NCBI GenBank assembly: GCA_030685235.1
Contig: MU839143.1
Coordinates: forward strand, 186,001 to 250,000
Source of the DNA: Copromyces sp. CBS 386.78
Taxonomy: Eukaryota; Ascomycota; Sordariomycetes; Sordariales; Sordariaceae
Length of the DNA stretch: 64,000 nucleotides
Reading direction: 5' to 3'
Position 1 is the stretch's first letter; the number at the start of each line of letters is the position of its first letter. The notes beneath the pieces were generated by a model that saw nothing but the letters and a program-made list of their open reading frames with translations, was not told the DNA's origin and ran no database searches. This document shows positions 1 to 10,880 of the stretch, one piece after another. Position numbers and translations under genes: made by a program.

Positions 1-1952
1 TCCAACATCAAACTACCAAAAGACCTTCATAGCTGATAAGAACATGAAGCAGAAAGACTTTTCGAAAAAACGACGGGGATGATGTGGGTAATCTTTTCGA
101 CTCTCTTGTTTTAATTGACGACAGCTGTGTTCAGCCAATCAGAAGTCGGCGGAGAAGGAGCGTGAGGAGTTAGTCCCATCACCGCCGTTATTTGATCAAG
201 TACCCGACCGACATTCATCAGCATGACGGACGGACGGCAGCCCCGTAGGTGCTGCTGCATCGTCGTGCAATGGGGCTGATTTGTGTTTCCCGGATCTTTA
301 AAGAGCGTGTCGTATCGGATTCGTGCCATTTATTATCGATATGCCTCGGTATGTTATTAACTTGATGCCCCCCTCGGAATCATCACAACGCTGGATGGCT
401 ACTTAGACAAATGTCGAGACACAACTACATACACCGACAGCATAAAGGTTTTGTTTCGCTCCGGCAAAAGACGCAATCTCCGCCCGCGTGTTCAATGGGT
501 CTCTTGGCTGCTTTGCTGATCTCCAAAGGGGGTTACACGTAACGAGTTCCATTTTCTTCCTCTAGGTAACATGTCGGTCAGTCAGTCAGTCAGTCAGATC
601 TTAAATGGAAGTGGACTTGATACCCCAGCCCAAGGTATAGACAACAACAACAACAACAACCAAGCGAGACTGAGCAAGCCATCCACAAAGAAGGCTTCAT
701 TCAGGCAGGATAGGCAGTTACTGTTTCGAAGTCTCGCGTACATCTGGCCACCATACTGGTGCCTTCTCTCGATAGAATCCGACTTGTCCATCTCTTTCGC
801 TCCAGTGGGCTCTTGTTTCTGAAACCACTCACATCAGCGTAGCGCAGGATTCGCTAATCACGTTTTCTTAAAAAAAAAATCATCATCGAGTTAGACATGT
901 GATTGGTCGTCGAGTCGTTGTGTGCCCCATTGCGAATCCTTCACGAGCACGACTTTCAGGATACACTCAGCTCAATATCAGTTCTAGTGAATGAAATGTT
1001 CGGATGGCGCTCAATTTGTTAGTGCGCCTTAGGTCTAGTATCTGCACGCTATCGCTCGGCGCCTACCTACACAGAGCAACTCTCGATCCGTACTTTCGCT
1101 TCTGTTCTCCAGCATCTCAACGTACCAAGCATCACCACGATGACACTAAACTAAACATATCACCCACTCGGAGTTTTTGTTGAGTCGTCAAGGGTACCTG
1201 AAAGCGAGAAACAGTAACTCTTCGCGGACTTCGGCCGATATCCATGCCACGTACCTTCTTCTTTGACACAACTGAAGCAAGTGACATCTGCCTAAGCCAC
1301 GCTTTGTACGTACTACATATGACTCAACAAGGGACAGGTTACCTATGGGCCGTCATGGAGACACAAAGTGATAGATGCCCAACTTGAGCTGAACTTGGAA
1401 GACGATTTCGGTCTTGGATGAGCTTGTTGATAGGTAGAAGTAAGTAGGAAAAATCTAATCGAACATACCTAACCTCAACGCGTATGATACACTACATCAA
1501 AAGGCATATATTCCAAGAGAAAGACGGCCGCGTACCCGAACGTTGGTGGTGGTTACCCGTGTGTCTCTACCTTCCCATGGAGCCGTCTCATGCTCGGCTT
1601 AGAGCTTGCCGAAAGACACGCCACATGCACACAAGGAAAGTCATCTAAAGGTATGTAAATATGTACCCATCATTTATTGTGGAACGCCTATTCTAAAATA
1701 TAATAAACAAAAATGAAAAAAGAAAATCGATCGTGGTATCTTCTCATGACAAAACATGACTGACGGCTGCTTATCCTTATCATGCAATGCATCATCTCTC
1801 TAAAAACTCCGGCTCAACCCAACCCATGCCCCGAATTCTTTGGAACCCTTAGAAACCCCCAAAAAAGTTAGACAACACAACACCTTCGTCGCTGTGGTAT
1901 ATGTAGATGTAGATTCATCAAGATTTCTCCCTTCCTCGCTCTTGAAAAGCAT
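1..1952. other. Gene-free stretch upstream of the ZPR1 3' end
   Basis: No convincing gene is visible. Small open frames of 60 to 85 codons occur on both strands but show no recognisable motif or intron structure. A (CAGT)n microsatellite lies at about 573-597 and a (CAA)n run at about 640-661. The part after about 1,650 is AT-richer and probably contains the 3' UTR of the minus-strand ZPR1 gene that ends at 1953. Confidence 0.5.
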
Positions 1953-3404
1953 TTAGTGGTCCCTCTCGGCAACGTAATCCGCAGAGTAATTCTCCGTCTT
2001 CATGTCCGTGAGACCGAGGTCTTCCTCCTCCTCAGCGGTACGCGTGTACTCCTCAACCGTCATCTGCTCATCGGGTTGGGACGGGTCATCAGCCAAGCTC
2101 TGGACGTAGGAGCTGGCCATGGGGTCGGTGAGGATGATGGAGAACTCGCACTCGCCCTTGATGGCGGCATTGAGGTTCGTGAAGAACTTGTCCCAGCGGG
2201 CCTTCTCCTCAGCGGGGAGGGAGTCGCCGGCGTGGGTGGCGGCGGCGGCGTCCTCGGCGCCGGTCTGGAAGATCTGGTTGTGGAGGTCGTCGCGGACCTG
2301 GGTGAGGAGACCCTCGACCGTGGTGAAGCGGCCGCCGAGGGTGCCGGGGTTGACGGAAAGGTTGAGCTCGGGGCACTCGAGGTAGCAGGACTCGCTCTTG
2401 AGAATGTCGCGGGCGAGATCGACCGAGTTCTTGACCTTGATGGTGACCTTCTTGCCCTTCTCGGGAACCTCGCCGCCGGTCTTGACGTCGTTGGACTTGT
2501 AGCCGCAGTCGTCGCAGGTGGTGTTCATGATGACGACCTGACGGAAGTGGGGGATGTCGACCATCTTCATGTTGGTGGTGCAAGGGTGCATGCAGCCGGG
2601 GCAGGTGGCGGGGAAAGCGTAGATGGTGTCGGGAATGATGTCGCCGGTCTCGGTGAGGCCTTCGTTGCTGGTGTCGGTGAGACCGAGGGCCTCGTTCTGC
2701 TCCTTGGTACGGAGGTACTCGCGCTTCTCCCACTTGCCAACACCGTCGCGCATGTCGGGGGTGATGAAGGAGTTGCCGGCCGGGTCGTCGACGGAGACAC
2801 GGAAGGGGAAAGCCTCGCCAGCGAGCATCTTGCGACCCTTGTTGATGACCTCCTGAACCTTCTCATACACCTCGGGTTGCTGCTCCTTGCGGGCCGCCTG
2901 GTTAGACTCGAGATCGTCGATAATGGTGCTCAAAAGACCCTCAACGTTGGTGAGCTGACCGCGGCCAGCGGGAACCTCGACATCCAGCTCGATGAACTTG
3001 ACAGTGGCAGTATCGGACTTGACGACCTGGCGACCGAAGTCCTCCATCTGAGTAAGGCGAAGCTCGACGTGGACGCCCTTAAGCTGGAAGGTGCCGGCAG
3101 GCTGGATCTCGTTGTTCTGGAAGCCGCACTTGTCGCAAGAGAAGGACATGATGATGATTTCGCGGAAGTAGGGAATCTGGGTAAGGAGAAGACGTGTTGT
3201 GCCCTAGAGAGCCATTGTTAGCCCATATTCCAAGGATGCGACTGTTTGCGACAGCTTCCAACTTACGTTCTCGTGGCAGTTCATGCAGAGAGACTCGATC
3301 TCCTCGACACCGCGGGGCTCGTCATCCTCGGCCTGGGCCTCGGTGGCGCCGGGAGCGATATCCTCGACCTTCTGGCCGATAGGGGTGAAAGTTTCCTCGG
3401 GCAT
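1953..3404 (-). CDS. zpr1: Zinc-finger protein ZPR1
   Basis: Two exons, 3404-3267 and 3203-1953, joined across a 63-nt intron (donor GTAAGT, acceptor CTCTAG), give 462 residues. ZPR1 is a conserved eukaryotic protein that binds eEF1A and helps its folding; it moves between cytoplasm and nucleus. The fold is visible as two repeats, each a C4 zinc finger followed by a beta-rich domain. In the first finger CMNC (residues 40-43) pairs with CDKC about 28 residues later; the second has CPGC near residue 247 and CDDC shortly after. The intron lies inside the first finger, directly after MNCHEN, so the second exon alone would lack half of that finger. The start is the ATG at 3404, and the length matches the family (about 450-490 aa). 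A long open frame on the opposite strand is a composition shadow. Confidence 0.95.
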
Positions 3405-3680
3405 TGTGTATGTTGTCTATGGTATATCTGTGTGGATTGTCGCAAACGGTCGTTGTGATGGAATCAGCAGCTGGTAACTTTTATAGGGACCTTGGAGAAA
3501 ATTTTGGAGGGGCAATTGGCCATCGGGTATGGCGGGGTATTCTGTCAAGGGGGTGGAGCAAGTGACATAAGACGGGCCCAGATTGACCCAGTGTAATGGA
3601 GCCACTGCCCCAAGCTTCGGGAACATTCCAGCCTTTGAAGCTTGTTTTTACCAATACGGTAAACATCAAAGAGATCAACT

Positions 3681-4349
3681 TTATTTTTGCCTAAAATCGG
3701 CGAGACTCAATCCAAGACCAGGCCTCGAGGCTTTGGAGGAATTGGACTGGTCGAGCAAGGCCTGGAGTCCGGCTTTCCTGGACTTGGCACGCTTTTTGCT
3801 ATTTGCACTGGAAGAAGGGGTTGGCTTCTGTGCGGACAGCCCAGCTAGAGACCCCAGGGTAGGCGCCGCATTTGGCTTTAGCCCAGTTGCTGTTGTCTTT
3901 GGCGCTTGTTGTTGTAGTTGTGTCCTCAAGTTGATGCTGCGCCTCGAGATAGGAGGCGGGGCCGGGAACTTGATCTCAGTTTGCTTTTTGCAGTGGCCGC
4001 ATGTGATACGCTTGACTGGCCCTTTGCGAGGCTCTGGAAGGTGAATTTGTCGCTTCGTTTGGACAGGCGTCTTGGTGAACTTTTGGCCGGCCTTTGTTCT
4101 CTTGCGTACGGCCTTCTGATGTTCAAACTTCAGGGTGCTTCCCTGGCCAGGAATCATGATATGGCCGCAACAACTGCAGACGTGCTGTCTCTGAACATCG
4201 GACTGGGGCAGTTCGTTCTCAAACATCAGGTTGCCTCTTTGGTTCATGAGGAACGCCGATGTCTCTGGCGCTGTCGTCGCCAGCAGATGGGCCGCGTCCG
4301 TTAAAAAGTCCAGCGTCGCTGAAAGTTCGGTTGAAGATGGTCCGTTCAT
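3681..4349 (-). CDS. RNase P/MRP subunit, Rpr2/Rpp21/SNM1 family
   Basis: Single-exon frame of 222 residues. It carries the zinc-ribbon pattern of the Rpr2/Rpp21/SNM1 family: a first cysteine cluster, HVCSCCGHIMIPG, near residues 56-68, then a basic linker, then TCGHCKK near residue 116. An N-terminal helical stretch precedes the ribbon, as expected for a family that binds RNase P or RNase MRP RNA in the nucleus or nucleolus and supports tRNA or rRNA maturation. The C-terminal third is serine/lysine-rich and probably disordered. Whether this is the RNase P (Rpr2) or the MRP (Snm1) paralogue cannot be decided from sequence alone; SNM1-like is slightly favoured by the basic tail. It lies 276 bp downstream of the ZPR1 start on the same strand. 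Confidence 0.7.
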   Translation of the reverse strand: MNGPSSTELSATLDFLTDAAHLLATTAPETSAFLMNQRGNLMFENELPQSDVQRQHVCSCCGHIMIPGQGSTLKFEHQKAVRKRTKAGQKFTKTPVQTKRQIHLPEPRKGPVKRITCGHCKKQTEIKFPAPPPISRRSINLRTQLQQQAPKTTATGLKPNAAPTLGSLAGLSAQKPTPSSSANSKKRAKSRKAGLQALLDQSNSSKASRPGLGLSLADFRQK

Positions 4350-4738
4350 CGTGATTCCGTCGCGTCGTTAGACAATACGGTCGGATGTCGGTGGTTGATA
4401 CAAGTGTGAGAGATGCAAATTGTTCAATTGGATTTTCACGCGGAGAAACGAAGGCTGATGCACGGGCCACCCGGTTCCTGACGAACGCCTTTGGCAAAGA
4501 CGAACGTCTGGTCTACCCATCAAGGGACTCGAAGCCAGAGGGAATATCAAGACACATGCGACCCCTTCAGCGCGTAAAAACTTGACATGTCACTTTGTTC
4601 TTCAATCCTACCAACCTCGTTTCCAACCACGAAACAACAGTCGCACCAACAGTTCATCACAGCAAAGAGGTTGAAAGTTGAGGGTTAGGGTTAGAATAGA
4701 TGTTGTCAAAGAAATCCATTGGGAATCAAGTATCAGAT

Positions 4739-5413
4739 TCAAGCCCGGTTGATCTCCCACTTGAGCTCCTTGATGCTAACTTCATCGTTGGCCTTCTCGT
4801 CGTAGTCGAACCATTCACCCTCGGTTAGGTCAATGTCGATGAATTTGGTGTTGGAGTCAACACCCTCGGCAAGCCAAGCACCCTGCATATCTGAGGTTAG
4901 TACATACACTGAGCCTTTGATAGAAGGACACCGGACATGGACCAACCTCAGGGTTGAACTCAACAAACTCCAAGCCTCTGCAGTCAAACTGGATAATCTT
5001 TTGCTTCTTGGCGGGTTCCGTTTGCTCATAGGCGGTCGGGGCAACCATGATGGAAGCCGACGACTCTCTCTTGCAGTTCTTGCACTTCCACACAAAGTTG
5101 GCCTCGCCACGGCTGCCGCTCATCTCGTTGTTTTCCTGGTGAATGTGTGAGTACGGGACTGCTTTCGGCTGGTCTGTGGATCATGGTTTGCATAATGAGA
5201 CTTACAAAGCGGCTCACGCCAACGGGCTTTTCATGGACCTCCCTGCAGGAGGTGCACTGAACCTTGAAGGTGTACCAGAACGGGTTTTCCTCAGTGTCGA
5301 CAGGGCGGAGGTTGGTGACTCTGGTAGATTGGTGTAAGTTGACTTTTCGTTTCTCCTCAAGACTTTTTGTTCACTCACCCATTGAGCTCAGCGGTAAGGT
5401 AAAGTGCAAACAT
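4739..5413 (-). CDS. CXXC zinc-binding protein, DUF866 (C1orf123/CZIB-like)
   Basis: Four exons can be assembled: 5413-5379, 5320-5206, 5135-4947 and 4882-4739. The introns have donors GTGAGT, GTAAGT and GTTGGT and acceptors ending CAG. The exons sum to 160 codons plus stop, the usual length of the DUF866 family. The protein has two CXXC pairs, CTSC in exon 2 and CKNC in exon 3, which in this family coordinate one zinc ion. After the ribbon comes the conserved VEFNP...GAW...F..IDL..GEW.DYDEK block. The family is widespread in eukaryotes; its biochemical role is poorly defined. The start MFALYLTAELNG is the family-typical N-terminus. The first exon is only 35 nt. It shares a roughly 600-bp divergent promoter region with the plus-strand gene starting at 6017. 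Confidence 0.9.
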
Positions 5414-6016
5414 TTTGACTGTTGTTGATATGTGTAATTATCAAAGGCAGTGTTCACGGCTTGTATCGAACCTGATTGGGAGCTGCCAGCTTCTGCTGTG
5501 GTGACGGCGGAGGGGCGGGCACCTTCTCAGCTCTTCTCAGCTTTGCTCCAGCTTCAGAGATGGTCTGAGCTTCCACTTCCAGAGCTCCTCAAGGAAGACT
5601 TTGACACGCTTTGAGAAGGCTGAATACGTCAAAGTCATAAAAATGAAGAGAAAAGAACAAATTCTCTACAAACTTTGGATTTCAAACATAGCGGCACTGA
5701 CCTAACATGGAACAAAAAGATACCGTAGCCTCCAACGACAACGGGGTCTCCTTTGTAACCCTGATGTCAACCCTAAGGGTTTAGTATCCCTTACCCTAAA
5801 AGGGACGGGAGCTTTGTTGGCCTCGGATGATGCGAATGCGCGCAATCAGCAGTCCAGCACACGTCTGGCCGGCAGCGCAAAGACGGGAACTGGACATGCC
5901 TTCAAAATGCCCCACCCTAGACGGACCTCAATTGATCTTTCAAATCCACCCGCCGACAAGTTACCGAACAAATCCCGCCCTGATGCCGTGACGCATCGAC
6001 CAGACATGCCCCGACG
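5414..6016. promoter_or_regulatory. Divergent intergenic region between the DUF866 and PPR-like genes
   Basis: About 600 bp without a supportable gene. It must hold both 5' ends, since the flanking genes are transcribed away from each other. A short repeat of the type CTTCTCAG occurs near 5525-5540. No clear TATA element or known operator is recognised, and nothing else stands out. Confidence 0.4.
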
Positions 6017-8503
6017 ATGCAGGGGATCTGGTCGACAGTAGCCCAATTCCGGGGCTGTCGCTGCCACTCCTGTCTGCCCGCTCCGAATAGCTTCAACAAC
6101 TTCCAAGCTGTGCGCCAGGCCCAGTCCAGCGCCCGATCCGCCGCCGCCCGCCAGCGAGCCAGGAAAGCCCTCGGCAGCAATGTAGCCACCGCCTGCTACA
6201 CGGCTCTCGCAGCCACCGCCGTCGTCGTCGACACCGAGAACAAGGAACAACGCCGGCGCGAGCTCAACCGCAAGATCAATGAAGCCAAGAAGAACCTGGC
6301 CACCCTGATGACCGACGATGCCGCTGACGGAGACCTCCTACGCCGTGTCGGCTCAGTGCCTGCCGCCCGCAGACCCGAACCCTTCCGCACCCGCAGCCAG
6401 CCTACGATCGATGCGCTCGAGTCTATATGCGACTACCATGTTGATTCTGTCAGGAGCCTGGCGTCCAGCGCTACCGAGAAGAGAGCCGCAGTTTTGAAGC
6501 TGCGCGACTCCCTTGGCATGTCATGGAGGGACCCGCCCAGGGACTTTTGTATGGGAAGACAAGGGCTCGTCAACTGTGACAGAATCATTGCGTCTGAAGA
6601 AGCTGCGGCAGAGACATTGGATCAGGACCGGGAACCTCGAAACGAGAAGCAGATGGAGAAGCAAATCGACATGGTCACCGACCTTGTGCACGACCTCATG
6701 GAAGCCGCCTACAAGGCGTCGGAGATGCAGGGTGTCAAATCATACCTTCCCAAGGACCACCCCGAGTCGGCCTGGAGTATAACACGGATGCTGGCGAAGG
6801 ATGGCTATCCCAGGTTTCACCACGCCTACTATGACCAAGCTATGACCCTCCAGGCGCGCCGGCGCTTCAACCAAGTTACATGCAACATCTTGGCCGACTG
6901 GAAGGGGCCTCGAAGCCGGGACAAGTATGTGGCCAAGATATGCCATAACCTGCTCATCAACACCGTACCGCCGGGAATCCACAACTACAACATGCTCATA
7001 GCAGGCTTTACTCAGATCGGCGAGCATGTTTTGGCTGGCTCCGTGGTGGACAATTTCCTACACAAGAGCCGTCTACGTCCCACCCAGGGCACGATACTCT
7101 GTCTGATTCACCACTACCGCTGCACGAGAGATGCGGAGGGTTTCCACATGCTCCTCCGACGCCTCATCGGTCGCGATCCTCGAGGCCTGAATGTGCGCAG
7201 CAAGTCTATGTCGGATGTGTACCAAGACCGTGGACTCATGCGCTGGGCGCTCGAGTCGAACGTCGCCTTAGCCAACGGTCCTACCGTCGTCGAGCGTGCT
7301 AACCTAGAGCAGCCCGTTATGGAAGCTATCATCGAGGCCCTCATCGACTTCAGGAGAATCGGACATGCCGCAAAGGTGTTCGTTGCCTGCCTCGACCAGA
7401 GGTGGACCATCAATGCTGACCTTTTCGATCAACTGTTACATGCTATTTGCAGCACTGTTGACGACCTGGCCACTCGTGTGCTAGCCGATGGCCTGCTGTC
7501 GCACGTGGGCGCCATAACAACCATGATCCTTTCGCGAAGCTTCTTGTCGCTGAAGACCGTAAGGAAAATTCGGGCCGTTCTCCAGATCCGGTATGCGAGG
7601 TCAACAGAGTCACTCTACGATAACTCTGCCCTTCAAGCCTCTACGTCTCCAACCTACCTCTTGCCCAAGGGCAATGACCGCCTAGACCGAATTGCGACAT
7701 CCATCTGGTTCAGAGAAGCGGTGCAAACCGTCTTCCAGCTCAGGTTAACTTTACCCAAGGTCGAACACCTTCTCCTAGCACAGCCCGACGAGCATCTCGA
7801 ACACAAGTTAGACCGCGCTATTGCCAGCCTGAACCTCGTCAGCCCTACAAACCCGCGCGCAGTCGAGCGCGAGGAGCGCGCCAAGGCCCTACAGCGCTTA
7901 GCCAAGCTTGACTGGCTCACCGAGCAAGTCGACGCCGCCGAGAAAGCCATCAAGGCCACAACCGAGGAAATCATGAACATGCTCGCCGTTACCGTTCCGC
8001 GCGACGTACGACCCCTGACTTTGTGGCGGCAGCCCGCGTCTCTGGAGGAGCGCCTCAAGTACGATCGGGAGATGCGCATGCCCAATACTAGTCTCAACGC
8101 GGTCGCCGCCTGCTTCACTCGGAAGGAGGAACTGGATGACCAACTGGCGGATATGCTTATGGAAGCGTTGCCGGCACAGACGGCGGCTGAGATTCGCCAA
8201 GGCGCGAGGGAGACGGCTACGGTACCGCATCTGATGGCCTTGACCAAGGAACACCTGAGGAGTTTCCAGAGGAAGCCGGTCGCTGCTGTTTCTGCCAAGC
8301 CAAGGGTGGTGCAAGTACAAGTGGAGGACACAGAGCAGCAGCAGCAGCAGCAGCAGCACAGAGAGGGGAGCTCTGCCTTTACGGCTAATGATAACCTAGC
8401 AGCCGCCGAGACGACTAGGAGGAAACTGGGCTTTGGTTGGAGGTCAGGAGGTGGTCTCTCGTCGTATTTACCCCTGAGAAGGGTTGCATCTGTTCAACGA
8501 TAG
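6017..8503 (+). CDS. PPR-like protein, probably mitochondrial
   Basis: Single open frame of 828 residues. The N-terminus (MQGIWSTVAQFRGCRC...) is rich in Arg, Ala and Ser, without acidic residues for the first 70 positions, as in a mitochondrial presequence. The middle contains helical-hairpin segments resembling pentatricopeptide repeats, clearest around residues 310-350 (IHNYNMLIAGFTQIGE...AGSVVDNFL). PPR proteins bind organellar RNA and act in its processing or translation. A short polyglutamine run encoded by CAG repeats lies near residue 775, and the last 60 residues look disordered. I do not recognise a specific orthologue, and the PPR call rests on a few motifs only. The upstream in-frame sequence offers no better start. 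Confidence 0.6.
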   Translation: MQGIWSTVAQFRGCRCHSCLPAPNSFNNFQAVRQAQSSARSAAARQRARKALGSNVATACYTALAATAVVVDTENKEQRRRELNRKINEAKKNLATLMTDDAADGDLLRRVGSVPAARRPEPFRTRSQPTIDALESICDYHVDSVRSLASSATEKRAAVLKLRDSLGMSWRDPPRDFCMGRQGLVNCDRIIASEEAAAETLDQDREPRNEKQMEKQIDMVTDLVHDLMEAAYKASEMQGVKSYLPKDHPESAWSITRMLAKDGYPRFHHAYYDQAMTLQARRRFNQVTCNILADWKGPRSRDKYVAKICHNLLINTVPPGIHNYNMLIAGFTQIGEHVLAGSVVDNFLHKSRLRPTQGTILCLIHHYRCTRDAEGFHMLLRRLIGRDPRGLNVRSKSMSDVYQDRGLMRWALESNVALANGPTVVERANLEQPVMEAIIEALIDFRRIGHAAKVFVACLDQRWTINADLFDQLLHAICSTVDDLATRVLADGLLSHVGAITTMILSRSFLSLKTVRKIRAVLQIRYARSTESLYDNSALQASTSPTYLLPKGNDRLDRIATSIWFREAVQTVFQLRLTLPKVEHLLLAQPDEHLEHKLDRAIASLNLVSPTNPRAVEREERAKALQRLAKLDWLTEQVDAAEKAIKATTEEIMNMLAVTVPRDVRPLTLWRQPASLEERLKYDREMRMPNTSLNAVAACFTRKEELDDQLADMLMEALPAQTAAEIRQGARETATVPHLMALTKEHLRSFQRKPVAAVSAKPRVVQVQVEDTEQQQQQQQHREGSSAFTANDNLAAAETTRRKLGFGWRSGGGLSSYLPLRRVASVQR

Positions 8504-8857
8504 AATCGCATTGGCGCGAAAAGAGAGAGGGAAATGGACAAGGATGGATTGTAAGAGTACCGGATGGACTGGATAGGATAGACGAATGGATATAAACGCG
8601 GCCAAGCCAGGCAATAAAGGGCTGACTTGGCTTCCTGTAACATTAGGATAAACCAAAAGAGGTTGACATAACCTACCGTTGTATACGTACACGCAAATAA
8701 ACATTTGGATACATACCACAACGATAACCTTGTCCACATTCACATGCCATTCCTCACGCGGATTTTGCATAACCAAGAAAAACAAAGTATCCTCCTTTTT
8801 GTATATCCGTACGCCAAATCCCAAAATCCATGATACTGAAAACCTCTAGCCTCAAGC
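8504..8857. other. Convergent 3' region between PPR-like gene and DPH1
   Basis: 354 bp shared by the 3' ends of two convergent genes. It is somewhat AT-richer than its flanks. No repeat, RNA gene or reading frame of note is seen. Confidence 0.5.
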
Positions 8858-10219
8858 CTAAGCCTCAACAGCAGCAGGCTTCACCCTTCCCAACCCCTCC
8901 CTTCCATAATAATCCATCGGATACGCCCCCCTCCCCCAATCCTCCTTCTCCTCCAGGGCAATCAGCGCCTCATACGGCGTCAACAGCGGCCTAGGAAACG
9001 CATACCCCCAATCGATGCTCAGTCTCGGACACGCCACCTGCACCCAGCACTCGACATCGCTCATCATGGCCAACTTGCCCGGGAAGATCTCTGACAAACA
9101 GAAATTGACAAACGGCGTACCATTTGCCCTCAGTTTCTCCTCGATCAGTCCCAGCGTATTGGGGTTCCCCTGCCGTCCCAGACTCCCCAGAATTAACCCC
9201 CATTTTTTGGCGGTTTTGGCTTGTTTGATAGCACCCCGCCTCACGTCCTGCATCTCCTCATGCCCGTACGTCTCGTGCGTCAGCTTTCTGCTGTAGGGAT
9301 CATAGCGGTACGCCGGGATGTCGGGATTATGAATCATGATGCTCTCGAGATGAAACCTCCCGTCGCCTAGGTACAGGATCATATCCACTTGCTTGCCGGC
9401 GGCAGTCAAGAACTGCGCCAAATTAGGTGACGTGCAGCCCAGGATCTCGCCCTTGGAAAGGGGCGCAATCTGCGGGATGATCACCTCGTACCCGGCTTTC
9501 TGGAGGGTGCTGCGCACGCCGTGGATGGTGGCGTTGAACTGGATTGTTCCCACCATGGCGATGGACTTGCCTGGCGCAAAGTTGCGTTCGAGCGTGGCGA
9601 GGAGGTGGGACGTGTCGATGCTGATGTCGACAAACACATACAGAGTCTTGATCTTGGTTACGTCCACGGGGATCAAGCACGAGTGCGCGTAGTGCACTAG
9701 CAGGTCGCACCCCATTGCGCGAGCGGTGTAGTCGTCGATACAGCAGGCGCCGTAGGTGACGTCGCCCATGATCAGGGTTTCGATGCCCGGGCAGAATTCG
9801 GTTAAAATGTCGGAGATGGTGGTGGCGAAGAGCAGTAAGCCCTCGGGCATCTGCAGGGCGACGCGCTTGGCGTTGAGGGTGCGGATGCGGTGGATGGTCT
9901 TGTGGATCTCGAAGGAGTAGTTGGATGGCAACAGGGCGATGGCGGCGTTCAGGGCGGCGTCGTGCAGGATGTTGTCGGGGACTTGGTTGAGCATGCGGGG
10001 GGCGCGGCGCGGTTGGGCGACTTGGATTGCGCCGCTGTCTTCGATGGAGGTGTTGGGGGAGGGTTGAGTGGTGGAGGATGTCTTTCCGGCGGCGGCGCTT
10101 TGGCGACCGAGGAATCGCTTCTTGGGGACTTTTTGCTGGACGGAGGGCGGAGGAGGGGGGTTCATCTCGTCGATGTCGGCGGCGATGCCGAGGTCGACTT
10201 GGGCACGGTCGTCCTCCAT
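8858..10219 (-). CDS. dph1: Diphthamide biosynthesis protein DPH1
   Basis: Uninterrupted 453-residue frame from the ATG at 10219. An in-frame GTG lies further upstream, but the ATG is preferred and gives [14 protein letters not shown]1, with DPH2, forms the radical-SAM-like iron-sulfur enzyme that transfers the 3-amino-3-carboxypropyl group of S-adenosylmethionine to a histidine of eEF2, the first step of diphthamide synthesis in the cytoplasm. Signature segments are present: [10 protein letters not shown], then [18 protein letters not shown] with the first cluster cysteine near residues 159-160, then [12 protein letters not shown], a second cysteine in ILGCTSPN, and the third in [17 protein letters not shown]. 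The tyrosine/histidine pattern and length are those of DPH1 and not DPH2. The first 90 residues are proline-rich and probably disordered. It diverges from RPS6 across a region of about 660 bp. Confidence 0.93.
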   Translation of the reverse strand: MEDDRAQVDLGIAADIDEMNPPPPPSVQQKVPKKRFLGRQSAAAGKTSSTTQPSPNTSIEDSGAIQVAQPRRAPRMLNQVPDNILHDAALNAAIALLPSNYSFEIHKTIHRIRTLNAKRVALQMPEGLLLFATTISDILTEFCPGIETLIMGDVTYGACCIDDYTARAMGCDLLVHYAHSCLIPVDVTKIKTLYVFVDISIDTSHLLATLERNFAPGKSIAMVGTIQFNATIHGVRSTLQKAGYEVIIPQIAPLSKGEILGCTSPNLAQFLTAAGKQVDMILYLGDGRFHLESIMIHNPDIPAYRYDPYSRKLTHETYGHEEMQDVRRGAIKQAKTAKKWGLILGSLGRQGNPNTLGLIEEKLRANGTPFVNFCLSEIFPGKLAMMSDVECWVQVACPRLSIDWGYAFPRPLLTPYEALIALEEKEDWGRGAYPMDYYGREGLGRVKPAAVEA

Positions 10220-10880
10220 GTTGATTGATGCGAGTTGATGGGGTTCAATATAGTTGGTTTCCCTCACTTTCAGATACGCAGGACTCGAGGGTGTTGTGAG
10301 GAAGTTGAGTGTCTCGCCACGCTTTTGGAGTTGAGATATCTCGCAGTGAGTGAGGTGAGGTTGGATTTGTCAAAGTGAAAATTGCCAAGTAACCTAATAG
10401 GGTATATCTAAGTCTTGGGGAACGAACTCTCAAAAGCGATAGACGACAACTTAATGTGTCAACAATGCTATCTTATTGTATATGCTCCGGGCACACGGTT
10501 TCGTATGTTCAGCTTCCCGACGAACCCGCCAGTATCTCATGTTTACCATGGCATGTCGTCGTGGACGTTGTCATTGAGACTTCACTTTGAGAATATCCAA
10601 GTACATGGCCCAATCCGGTAAAGCGTAAACAGTCTTGTCTTTGGGTCTGGGCTCAAAGTTCACGACGGGCAGATGGCCCAAGCGCAACGGGAAAATTTAA
10701 AGTGGGCCGGCATCTCTCTCCCACCAATCAATACCCCGGACATTGTGCCCTAAGATTTCGACCGTATTGTCCTTAGCAAAAGCGGTCACCACCCACACAA
10801 AATCTTCCCCTTCGGAATTTCTCGAGTCGTCTCAATTCGCAACACCCAACTCCGGTCGTTCAGCCCCAAATACCGCCAAA
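10220..10880. promoter_or_regulatory. Divergent promoter region of DPH1 and RPS6
   Basis: About 660 bp between two divergent 5' ends. The RPS6 ATG sits in a favourable context (ACCGCCAAAATGAAG). No gene is seen. No element can be named with confidence. Confidence 0.4.

Noticed and set aside
1956..3221. A 421-codon open frame on the plus strand
   Set aside because: It is exactly antisense to ZPR1, made of Val/Gly/Leu/Asp repeats produced by the codon bias of the real gene, and crosses its intron without any splice logic.
4681..4695. GGGTTAGGGTTAG as a telomere scar
   Set aside because: Only two units; too short to distinguish from chance.
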